Of a stretch of DNA of 8,320 nucleotides, positions 1 through 5,116 are shown piece after piece. The translations under genes and the position numbers were made by a program. The stretch's first letter is position 1. Every line of letters begins with the position of its first letter. The stretch is taken from contig JBGPJM010000215.1 of NCBI GenBank assembly GCA_041485385.1, forward strand, positions 1 to 8,320, written 5' to 3'. The notes below the pieces were generated by a model, which worked only from the letters and a program-made list of their open reading frames with translations, was not told the origin of the DNA and did not search any database. The stretch comes from JBGPJM01 sp041485385 (GTDB lineage: Bacteria; Planctomycetota; Phycisphaerae; Phycisphaerales; UBA1924).

Positions 1-242
1 AAAAACTCTCCAATTTTCTCTGTGTTTTCTCGCAAACTCTCAAAATCTCTCGTCATCTCTCCCCCGGCAGCGTCAACACGCACCAAGTCCATATTCCACA
101 AGCACTTACATCAAAAAACACCCCCCAAAAAAGTCGCAAAAAGTCGACGGAACTCAACGAAACTCGCAAAAACTCCTCTCGAACTCAAGGGAACCCATGG
201 CCAACTTCACGGAACCTCGCCGAACCTCACGGAACCTCCGCG
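1..242. repeat. Degenerate decamer repeat with ~10.2-base spacing
   Basis: Bases 1-61 split into six units of 10 or 11 bases, each ending in CTC (ends at 10, 20, 31, 41, 51 and 61). Bases 131-242 split into eleven units that start with AAGTC or AACYC-like cores at 131, 141, 151, 161, 171, 182, 192, 203, 213, 223 and 233, a mean spacing of 10.2. The middle part (62-130) keeps only traces, for example AAC at 75 and AAGTC at 85, and loses phase. Ten is not a multiple of three, so the repeat does not encode a peptide repeat, and no convincing gene lies here. It sits downstream of the protease gene on the minus strand and may continue left of the window. It could be a decayed microsatellite or a helically phased, curved DNA element. 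The pattern is seen directly; the role is unknown. Confidence 0.75.
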
Positions 243-320
243 GGATGGGGGATATCGAGATGTGGGATGGGGGGGAGGGAGTGACGAGCCGAGCGCGAGT
301 ACGGACGCACGCAGACCCAC

Positions 321-347
321 TCCCCTTCCTGACGGTCGGGGTTCCGA
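321..347. repeat. Possible dispersed extragenic repeat fragment
   Basis: This stretch contains CCTGACGGTCGGGGTTCCGA. Read in one frame it gives a peptide like PLPDGRGSD, which I remember as a frequent spurious translation of short extragenic repeats in planctomycetes and some other GC-rich bacteria. A small imperfect hairpin (CCTG pairing with CGGG, with one T-G pair) is visible. Only one copy is in the window, so repetition cannot be shown here. The rest of 243-390 holds G-rich sequence and no recognisable gene or terminator. Confidence 0.3.
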
Positions 348-390
348 TGGCGCGGGGCGCGGGAGGCGCACGGGGGGTGGGGGGATGCGC

Positions 391-1263
391 TCACATCAGG
401 AGGACGAGGACGAGGATGTCGTAAAAGGCGTGGGTGGCGACGACGATGCCGAAGCCGCGGAGGATGTAGAGCATGCCGAAGTAGAGACCCGCGAGGGTGA
501 GGAAGATAAGCCAGGGCCAGTTGATGGCGCCGGCGTCGTCGCCGGTGGCGAAGCGGAACTGGTGGTAGAGGGCGAAGCCGACGGCCGCGCCGACGACGGC
601 GATGACGGAGGCCCAGCCGTCGCGCATGCGGAGGAGGTCGGCGAGGATGAAGTGGATGAGGGCAACGCCGACGAGGCGGAAGAGCATCTCCTCGTAGAGG
701 CCGGCGCCGATGGCGATGGTGATGCGGGCCTGCTGCGGGAGACTGAGCCAGTCGCCGGCGGTCCGGGCGATGAGCGCCGGGAGCGCCGTGAAGCCGCAGG
801 GGAGGTCGGCCGCGGCGTGCTGGAAGAACGGCGAGGTGGAGTGGGTGGCGCGGCTGTGGAGGGCGCTGAGCACGAGGAGGGGAAGCGTCCAGGCGACGGA
901 CTCGGCGAACATCATGCCGAGCACGCGGAGACGGATGCGCCAGCGGTCGCCGATGAGGACGTGCCAGACAATGAGGACGGTGAGGAGCGCGGCGGCGGGG
1001 ACGTAGAGGCCGGCGACGCCGAAGGTGTGGAAGAAATCCTCGAAGAGGCGGTGGGCCTTGATGGTCTGTTGGCCGCGCTGCGAGGCGGGGAGGGAGAAGG
1101 CCGAGCCCAGCTCGTAAAGGGCGATGAGCGGCGTGAGGAAGACCGCGACGTGAAGGGGTCGCATGGAGAGGAAGGTGTAGCTGTCGGGGTTGGGCGGGCG
1201 GGTGGGCCTGGGAGCGCGGCTGGCGCGGTTGGGATCGCGGGGTGGTCGGGGGTGCGCGGGCAT
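391..1263 (-). CDS. CPBP family intramembrane metalloprotease (Abi/CAAX-protease-like)
   Basis: This is a 290-residue polytopic membrane protein carrying all three signature motifs of the CPBP (CAAX protease and bacteriocin-processing) family: EExxxR (E191, E192, R196), FxxxH (F230, H234) and HxxxD (H278 to D282). Hydrophobic segments lie near 36-52, 84-104, 114-135, 181-207, 217-235, 249-268 and 270-289. In the family these residues form the intramembrane active site (Rce1-like), so catalytic competence is plausible; substrates vary and cannot be deduced. The first 33 residues are Pro/Arg-rich and do not look conserved, and neither ATG has a Shine-Dalgarno site. The start at M34 (1164), just before the first membrane segment, is therefore a real alternative and would give 257 residues. 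The gene appears monocistronic: a terminator at 1369-1406 separates it from the upstream minus-strand gene. Family assignment is firm; the biological role is not. Confidence 0.88.
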   Translation of the reverse strand: MPAHPRPPRDPNRASRAPRPTRPPNPDSYTFLSMRPLHVAVFLTPLIALYELGSAFSLPASQRGQQTIKAHRLFEDFFHTFGVAGLYVPAAALLTVLIVWHVLIGDRWRIRLRVLGMMFAESVAWTLPLLVLSALHSRATHSTSPFFQHAAADLPCGFTALPALIARTAGDWLSLPQQARITIAIGAGLYEEMLFRLVGVALIHFILADLLRMRDGWASVIAVVGAAVGFALYHQFRFATGDDAGAINWPWLIFLTLAGLYFGMLYILRGFGIVVATHAFYDILVLVLLM

Positions 1264-1300
1264 TGGGGAGGTAGGGTAGCGGAGGGCGGGGGGAGAAGGA

Positions 1301-1369
1301 GGGGGACACGGGGACGCGGGGAAGGGGGACTCGGAGACGGGGAGATGGGGAGACGGGGAGAAGGGAAGA
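1301..1369. repeat. G-rich octamer repeat with quadruplex-forming potential
   Basis: Two blocks of 8-base periodicity sit upstream of the protease gene. GGGGAcac, GGGGAcgc and GGGGAagg start at 1302, 1310 and 1318. NGGGGAGA-type units start at 1338, 1346 and 1354, with a decayed fourth at 1362. Each block satisfies a four-run G-quadruplex pattern: runs at 1301-1305, 1310-1313, 1318-1321 and 1324-1328; and runs at 1339-1342, 1347-1350, 1355-1358 and 1363-1365. The G-rich strand is the template strand of the protease gene, so its leader RNA would be C/U-rich. Repeat and runs are seen; folding is inferred. Confidence 0.7.
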
Positions 1370-1406
1370 AAAAAACGGGGGAGGACCTTGTGTGGTCGTC
1401 CCCCGT
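1369..1406 (-). terminator. Rho-independent terminator of the secreted repeat-protein gene
   Basis: Bases 1375-1387 and 1394-1406 form a 13-base-pair stem with one mismatch around a six-base loop (1388-1393). Read on the minus strand the stem is followed at once by seven T (A at 1369-1375 on the plus strand). It lies about 108 bases past the stop of the minus-strand gene at 1514-2374, and should insulate the protease gene downstream of it. Confidence 0.85.
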
Positions 1407-1513
1407 GTTTGTGCCGGCGCTTGGTCCAGCGGGGCAGATGGCAGATCTGTTGGGAGCTGGGCGGCGCCGAGCAGCGAAGAAGATTGGGGGTGAAGATGCG
1501 GGGGTGTCGCCGA

Positions 1514-2374
1514 TTACTTCGCGTGCTTGTCCTGGAGCTTGATCGTCACGCCGAGTTCGGCGGCGGACTTTTCGAGGATGGTGGGCCGGGCCTTCTTGAC
1601 GTCGTTGTCGAGGCGGGCTTCCTTGCCGGGGCTCTTGAAGTTCTTGTCAACGCTCCTGTCGACTCTCCTGTCGACGCTCTTGATGTCCTTCTCGATGCGG
1701 ATGTTCTTGTCGTTCCGGAGGTCCTTCTCGGTGCGGACGGTCTTGTCGATCCGGACATCTCTGTCGATCCGGGTGTCCCTCTGGGAGTCCCTGAAGTCGG
1801 CGTGCCCGGTGGGTGCGTCGTCGAAGCCCGGGGAGAAGTCGTAGCGGCCGTGGCGCCCGCGCTCTGTGCGGCGCTGGTCGTGGCCGCGATCGAAATCGCG
1901 GTCGCGGTCCCGGTCGTGCCCGCGATCGAAGTCGCGGTCGTAGTCGCGCCCGCGGTCGTCGTCGCAGATCTCGCGCCGGACGGGGGTGAGGGTGAGGAGA
2001 TCGCGCCCGCAGGTGACGCGGAGGCCGAACTCGCGGCCGCGCCAGGAGATCTCGGGAGTCCGGCGGCAGGTGTCGACCTCGACGGAGAGGCCGCAGGCGC
2101 GGGCGTCGTATCCGGCGCACCGGAGGGCATCGACGATCTGCGAGAGCATCGAGCAGCGGGTGGTGATGCGGAAGGGCTTGCAGTCGATGAAGAGGGTGCC
2201 GAGGTAGTCGCTGTTGCAGGAGACGGGGACGGTGCACTCGGGCTGCGGCGTGGTGAGGCCGATGCGGAAGGAGATCTGCGTCTGGGCCTGGGCGGTGCCG
2301 GCGCCGAGTCCGACGATGCTCAGCAGCGAGGCCGCCGCGGTGGAGAGGACGTACGTTCTGGTTCTGGCGTTCAT
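1514..2374 (-). CDS. Secreted Cys-rich protein with Arg/Asp-rich and hexapeptide repeats, function unknown
   Basis: Not recognised as a member of a named family. The product has 286 residues. Residues 1-30 form a typical Sec signal peptide (basic n-region, hydrophobic core, cleavage after AQA). Residues 31-137 form a compact domain with nine cysteines (47, 53, 65, 74, 86, 94, 103, 122, 137), suggesting disulfides outside the cytoplasm. Residues 138-180 are Arg/Asp-rich and include a 12-residue tandem duplication (144-155 and 156-167). Residues 202-231 are five tandem hexapeptides of pattern R-x-[DE]-[RK]-x-hydrophobic, followed by a charged tail. The start at 2374 is preferred over the longer reading to 2461 because AAGGAG lies six bases upstream and a signal peptide begins there. 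It has its own terminator at 1369-1406. The charged repeats suggest binding to a polyanion or surface polymer, or a structural role; that is speculation. Confidence 0.75.
   Translation of the reverse strand: MNARTRTYVLSTAAASLLSIVGLGAGTAQAQTQISFRIGLTTPQPECTVPVSCNSDYLGTLFIDCKPFRITTRCSMLSQIVDALRCAGYDARACGLSVEVDTCRRTPEISWRGREFGLRVTCGRDLLTLTPVRREICDDDRGRDYDRDFDRGHDRDRDRDFDRGHDQRRTERGRHGRYDFSPGFDDAPTGHADFRDSQRDTRIDRDVRIDKTVRTEKDLRNDKNIRIEKDIKSVDRRVDRSVDKNFKSPGKEARLDNDVKKARPTILEKSAAELGVTIKLQDKHAK
1682..1771 (-). repeat. Five 18-base units encoding a charged hexapeptide repeat
   Basis: Residues 202-231 of the secreted protein read RIDRDV, RIDKTV, RTEKDL, RNDKNI and RIEKDI. Each has Arg first, an acidic or amide-like third position, a basic fourth and an aliphatic sixth. 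The DNA units have diverged while the pattern holds. Confidence 0.75.
1874..1945 (-). repeat. 36-base tandem duplication encoding DRDFDRGHD-type units
   Basis: Units 1874-1909 and 1910-1945 match at 31 of 36 positions. They encode residues 156-167 and 144-155 of the secreted protein, both ending in a RDFDRGHD core plus one residue. Confidence 0.8.
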
Positions 2375-2885
2375 GATGCGCTCCTTCGGTTGGCTGCGTG
2401 CGTGATGGGACCTGGGCGTGTGCTGGGCCGAGGTCCGGGCGCGGCCGTGCGCCGCTCGCACACATCACCGCCGGGGGCGCGGGGGAGTGACAGGGATGCG
2501 CGGCGTGTTGCGCGGGTGTTACGTGGGGGCTGGGTGCTGTGGGGTGATGACCAATGCGTACACGGAAGTAGCGGAGGTCAGGGAGAGGATGACGGAGGGA
2601 TCTTCAACGCGAGGAGTTCGAAGGTCTCGAAGGGAAGGGAATCGGATTGAGAAAGAGCGGTTGCGGCGCGCGAGGATTCTCTGTTGCGGCGGGTGTGGGT
2701 CGCTGGTTTGGCGACCGATTGGCGTCTGGGGAACGGAGTCCGCAAGGACTCCGGAACGATCCCGAACAAACTGTGGACATTTGCGCCGTCTTAACGGATT
2801 TCCCGTCATAAAGACCTACCTAGTGCAGTCTAACTATGCGGCGGGGGAAGGCGTCCTGGAGGGGGGAGAAGCACGGGAGTGCACC
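2375..2885. promoter_or_regulatory. 511-base divergent intergenic region with leaders and hairpins
   Basis: No convincing gene is seen. On the minus strand AAGGAG at 2381-2386 is a good ribosome binding site for the secreted-protein gene. On the plus strand the region from about 2760 to 2840 is the least GC-rich stretch nearby and probably holds the promoter of the TPR/sigma-like operon, though no clean -35/-10 pair was found. GGGAG at 2875-2879 lies six bases before the ATG at 2886. Two perfect stems occur: 2698-2703 with 2711-2716, and 2734-2741 with 2746-2753. The plus-strand reading frame of the TPR gene is open back to 2418, but its translation (several Cys, many Arg, no domain) looks non-coding. 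Confidence 0.5.
2734..2753. other. Perfect 8-base-pair hairpin with GCAA tetraloop
   Basis: CGGAGTCC and GGACTCCG pair perfectly around GCAA, a stable GNRA-type tetraloop. GGAACG occurs at 2730-2735, entering the left arm, and again at 2753-2758, starting at the last base of the right arm. No T-run follows, so it is not an intrinsic terminator. It could be a leader RNA element, a protein-binding palindrome or one copy of an extragenic palindromic repeat. Confidence 0.6.
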
Positions 2886-3548
2886 ATGTCACCCGCTACC
2901 ACGACAACGACCCACACGACGCTTATCACCGCCCCGAACCCCACGAACATGTCGGCGCTGGAGGCGGCCATGATGGACGCCTGCAACCAGCTTCACGAGG
3001 CGGTTGGGCAGGGTGACGACGACGCGGCGCTGCGGCTGCGGTCGGACCTGGCGGAGATGCTCGATCGCTACGAGCACAGCAACGCGGACGATCATCCGAA
3101 CGCCGACTGGGCGGTGCCGCACCAGCGGGCGCTGGCGCTGAGCGCCGCGGGGGAGGTCGAGGGGGCGATCGTGTACGAAGAGATCGCGCTGGAGCACGCG
3201 GGGACGGACCGGCAGCGCGAGATCAGCCTGGGGAACCTGGCGGATCGATCGATCCGAGCGGGGCGGGCGGAGCAGGCGGTGGAGTACTTCTTCCGGGCAC
3301 GCGATGTGTCGCCGCGGAGCGTGCCGATCATGCTCACCGGGGCGCAGGCGCTGTATCTGGCGGGGTACGTGAGCGAGTCGAACCGGATCTTCCAGGCGCT
3401 GGGCGCGATGCCGCGGCTGCTGCGCGAGGGGACGGAGCTGACGGCGTACCTGGACTTCGAGACGCGGCTGCAGGAGATGCGGCTGGATCTTCCGGCGCTG
3501 GACGAGCTGCTGGGTCGGTGGGAATCGATCCGCGCGGAGGGGGTGTAA
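2886..3548 (+). CDS. TPR-like repeat protein, cytoplasmic
   Basis: The product has 220 residues. After a Thr-rich leader (1-20) comes an alpha-helical region. Residues 77-108, 111-144 and 145-177 resemble three tetratricopeptide units (helix pairs with small residues at turn positions, such as LALSAAGEVEGAIVYEEIAL and ADRSIRAGRAEQAVEYFFRA). TPR units usually mediate protein-protein contacts; no catalytic motif is present and no signal peptide or membrane span is seen. The ATG at 2886 has GGGAG six bases upstream; M22 (2949) is a possible later start without a binding site. The stop is separated by a single base from the next ATG, so it is almost certainly co-transcribed and translationally coupled with the sigma-like gene and may act as its partner or regulator. 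TPR assignment is by pattern only. Confidence 0.8.
   Translation: MSPATTTTTHTTLITAPNPTNMSALEAAMMDACNQLHEAVGQGDDDAALRLRSDLAEMLDRYEHSNADDHPNADWAVPHQRALALSAAGEVEGAIVYEEIALEHAGTDRQREISLGNLADRSIRAGRAEQAVEYFFRARDVSPRSVPIMLTGAQALYLAGYVSESNRIFQALGAMPRLLREGTELTAYLDFETRLQEMRLDLPALDELLGRWESIRAEGV
3536..3540 (+). promoter_or_regulatory. Ribosome binding site of the sigma-like gene, inside the TPR gene
   Basis: GGAGG lies nine bases before the ATG at 3550, within the last codons of the TPR gene. It supports that start and translational coupling. Confidence 0.65.
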
Positions 3549-3549
3549 C

Positions 3550-4467
3550 ATGGGCAACACCACCAATCGTCTTGATGGGCTGAAGAGCAAGTTGACCTCT
3601 GCGGCTCCCGAGACGGGCGCGAAGGCCGCTCGCTCGCCGGACGGCCCGGTGATGGCGGCGGCGGAGCAGGAGGAGTTCTGGCGGCTGTACGCGAAGGTCG
3701 CGATGCCGGCGATCGAGCGGTCGTGCCGCGGGTTCTCGCGGGCGCTGACCGACAACGCCATGTCGGCCGAGGACATGACGGCGTGGGTGGACGAGCGCGT
3801 ATGGAAGATGCTCCGGAAGGGGGCGTGGCCGGTGTTCCACGATTCGCCGAGCCCGCAGGAGGCGGCGGAGCGGCTGGCGCAGAAGTCCAAGCTGCTGGCG
3901 CGGTGGGCATACATGGGGCTCTCGCGCTCGACGTGGCGCAGGAAGGCCCGCGAGGCGAAGTACCTCAGCGGCATGAGCCGATCGGAAAGGCTGGCGGCCG
4001 TGTCGTCCACGCCGGCGGACCTGGAGCGGATGGACGAGGTGCACGAGGATCTGGAGCGGATCCGCAAGGCGGTGAGCGCGAAGACCCGCACGCAGGCCGC
4101 GGCGAGCTGGCACGAGCCGGAGGACCGTCGGCGGATCGCGATGGTGCTGGGCGTGACCGGGCCGGGTGAGGAGGCCGTGATCGCCAGGGCGGAGACGGGC
4201 GAGATCAAGGCGAACACGCTGGACCAGATGCGGTCGCGCACCCGCAAGGAGATCCGGTCGATCCTGAAGGGCCCGGGCGCGACGGTGCTGGTGCTGATCG
4301 TGAGCATGCTGGCGCTGGTGCTGGGGGCCGCGCCGGCGCAGGCGGGCGAGCAGACCGGCGGACGGCCGGGCGGACGGGCCGAGGTCGGGGCCGTGAAGAG
4401 CGGCGCGATTATGAGCGGGCACGCGCTCTTGGCCCGCGAGGGTGAGCAGACGGGTGGGCGGCCGTGA
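3550..4467 (+). CDS. Divergent ECF sigma-70-like protein with C-terminal membrane/signal segment
   Basis: The product has 305 residues. Residues about 40-92 resemble sigma region 2: FWRLYAKVAMPAIERSCRGF followed by MSAEDMTAWVDERVWKML, comparable to the AEDxxQxVF stretch of ECF factors. Residues about 190-238 resemble region 4, with a helix-turn-helix-like end, IKANTLDQMRSRTRKEIR, comparable to GTVKSRLxRARKKLR. Between them is a basic linker longer than usual. Residues 243-262 are strongly hydrophobic and are followed by APAQA and a 40-residue Gly-rich tail. Positive residues before the span predict a cytoplasmic N-terminal body and an outer tail. Membrane-linked ECF factors are known in planctomycetes; such a protein could be held at the membrane and released by proteolysis, but this is inference. 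It is coupled to the TPR gene by a one-base gap. It could instead be a DNA-binding protein that only resembles sigma factors. Confidence 0.8.
   Translation: MGNTTNRLDGLKSKLTSAAPETGAKAARSPDGPVMAAAEQEEFWRLYAKVAMPAIERSCRGFSRALTDNAMSAEDMTAWVDERVWKMLRKGAWPVFHDSPSPQEAAERLAQKSKLLARWAYMGLSRSTWRRKAREAKYLSGMSRSERLAAVSSTPADLERMDEVHEDLERIRKAVSAKTRTQAAASWHEPEDRRRIAMVLGVTGPGEEAVIARAETGEIKANTLDQMRSRTRKEIRSILKGPGATVLVLIVSMLALVLGAAPAQAGEQTGGRPGGRAEVGAVKSGAIMSGHALLAREGEQTGGRP
4345..4464 (+). repeat. Octapeptide direct repeat bounding the C-terminal tail
   Basis: GEQTGGRP is encoded at 4345-4368 (residues 266-273) and again at 4441-4464 (residues 298-305, the last eight). The two 24-base copies differ at four positions, all third-codon synonymous changes. 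The first copy begins directly after AQA, the predicted signal-peptidase-like site. Confidence 0.85.
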
Positions 4468-4489
4468 TCGCCGGCGCGATGACGGGATG

Positions 4490-4511
4490 ACCGCCCGCAG
4501 GGGCGGTTTTT
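4490..4511 (+). terminator. Rho-independent terminator of the TPR/sigma-like operon
   Basis: ACCGCCC (4490-4496) and GGGCGGT (4501-4507) pair perfectly around GCAG and are followed by a T-run (4507-4511). It starts 23 bases after the sigma-like stop. On the minus strand no T-run follows the stem, so it serves mainly the plus strand. Confidence 0.9.
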
Positions 4512-4530
4512 CATTCCTGCCTGCCCGTCG

Positions 4531-4983
4531 TCAGTCGAGCGGGCGAGTCTGCACTTTCCACAGCGCCTTCAGGCGGTGGCTGAGCGCCTTCAGCAGACGC
4601 GCCTCCCGGGCGGGGTCGCCGAACCGTCCGACGGTGCAGCGCATCGTGATCTCCCCCTCGCTCGCCCCCCCCGGCCCCGCCCCCGCCGCCCCCTGCGGAT
4701 CGCCGGCCCGATCGATCACGAGGATCACCGGCTGATCCTGGACCGTCTTGAGTCGGATGATGCGACGGCCGCCTGTCGGCAGATCGGCGGAGAGCACGGC
4801 CATCTCCGCCTCGGTCGCTCCGACGTCTATCGCGGCGTCGATGTCGTCCCAATCTCCGTTGATCCGGGCCTGAGATGCCGAGGGCAACAACCCCCGCGTG
4901 TCGGCGGGTCCGGCCGCGCAACCACGGAAGAACACAAGACTTGCATAGACGGTCAGCGCCAGGGCTATGCGACCACGGCCCAC
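4531..4983 (-). CDS. Small secreted or membrane-anchored hypothetical protein
   Basis: Not recognised. From a GTG at 4983 the product has 150 residues. Residues 3-18 form a hydrophobic export segment (RIALALTVYASLVFF) followed by RGCAAG. The Cys at 22 could be a lipoprotein site, but the box (FRGC) is not canonical. The rest has a mixed alpha/beta look: DWDDIDAAIDVGATEAEMAVL, then RRIIRLKTVQDQPVILVIDR, a Gly/Ala linker (98-109), EITMRCTVGRFG, and a basic C-terminal helix. The start is uncertain: the frame stays open upstream, and an ATG at 5124 would add 47 residues and overlap phoH by eight bases. The GTG is preferred because it puts the export segment at the N-terminus and has a ten-G tract just before it. 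The gene is convergent with the sigma-like operon and divergent from phoH. Confidence 0.6.
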   Translation of the reverse strand: MGRGRIALALTVYASLVFFRGCAAGPADTRGLLPSASQARINGDWDDIDAAIDVGATEAEMAVLSADLPTGGRRIIRLKTVQDQPVILVIDRAGDPQGAAGAGPGGASEGEITMRCTVGRFGDPAREARLLKALSHRLKALWKVQTRPLD

Positions 4984-4992
4984 CCCCCCCCC
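4983..4992. repeat. C10 homopolymer at the start of the small secreted-protein gene
   Basis: Ten consecutive C on the plus strand, G10 on the coding (minus) strand. With the GTG start the tract forms the Shine-Dalgarno region and touches the start codon; with any longer start it is inside the coding sequence. Confidence 0.8.
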
Positions 4993-5116
4993 GATGCCGC
5001 GCTTGATCGGGGCCGGTTCGGTGGTTTCGTGCGTACAATCTTGTTGGTTGGACGATGGTCGTGCGTGGTCCGGGCGCGTCTGTGCGTGGCCGGCGTCGCG
5101 CGGGAGATTCTGCTGA
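4984..5116. promoter_or_regulatory. Divergent promoter region of phoH and the small secreted-protein gene
   Basis: If both chosen starts are right, this 133-base gap must serve two divergent genes. A TACAAT at 5034-5039 on the plus strand is a fair -10 candidate for phoH, but no good -35 lies at 16-18 bases; TTGATC at 5003-5008 is too far. GGGAG at 5102-5106, ten bases before the GTG at 5117, is the likely phoH ribosome binding site. Confidence 0.35.

Noticed and set aside
22..1542. 506-residue plus-strand open frame
   Set aside because: It runs antisense to the CPBP protease, has Glu/Asp/Gly-rich low-complexity sequence and no domain; it is a shadow of the GC-rich gene opposite.
1682..1945. 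CRISPR-like or mobile repeat array
   Set aside because: The units are in-frame 18- and 36-base coding repeats without spacers, explained by the peptide repeats of the secreted protein.
1388..2650. 420-residue plus-strand open frame
   Set aside because: It is antisense to the secreted repeat protein, which has a signal peptide, ribosome site and terminator; its Val/Ala/Asp-rich repeats mirror the opposite strand.
2418..2885. N-terminal extension of the TPR protein
   Set aside because: The frame is open, but composition changes sharply at 2886, where a ribosome site precedes the ATG; the extension crosses the hairpins and the AT-richer promoter-like stretch.
2889..4514. 541-residue minus-strand open frame
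   Set aside because: It covers both plus-strand genes of the TPR/sigma-like operon, which have coupled starts and a terminator; its Arg/Ser/Pro-rich translation has no domain.
4984..5038. TTG-started alternative frame (TTG at 5038) across the G10 tract
   Set aside because: It would join the small secreted-protein frame only if the tract lost one G; there is no ribosome site before the TTG, so it is mentioned only as a slippage possibility.
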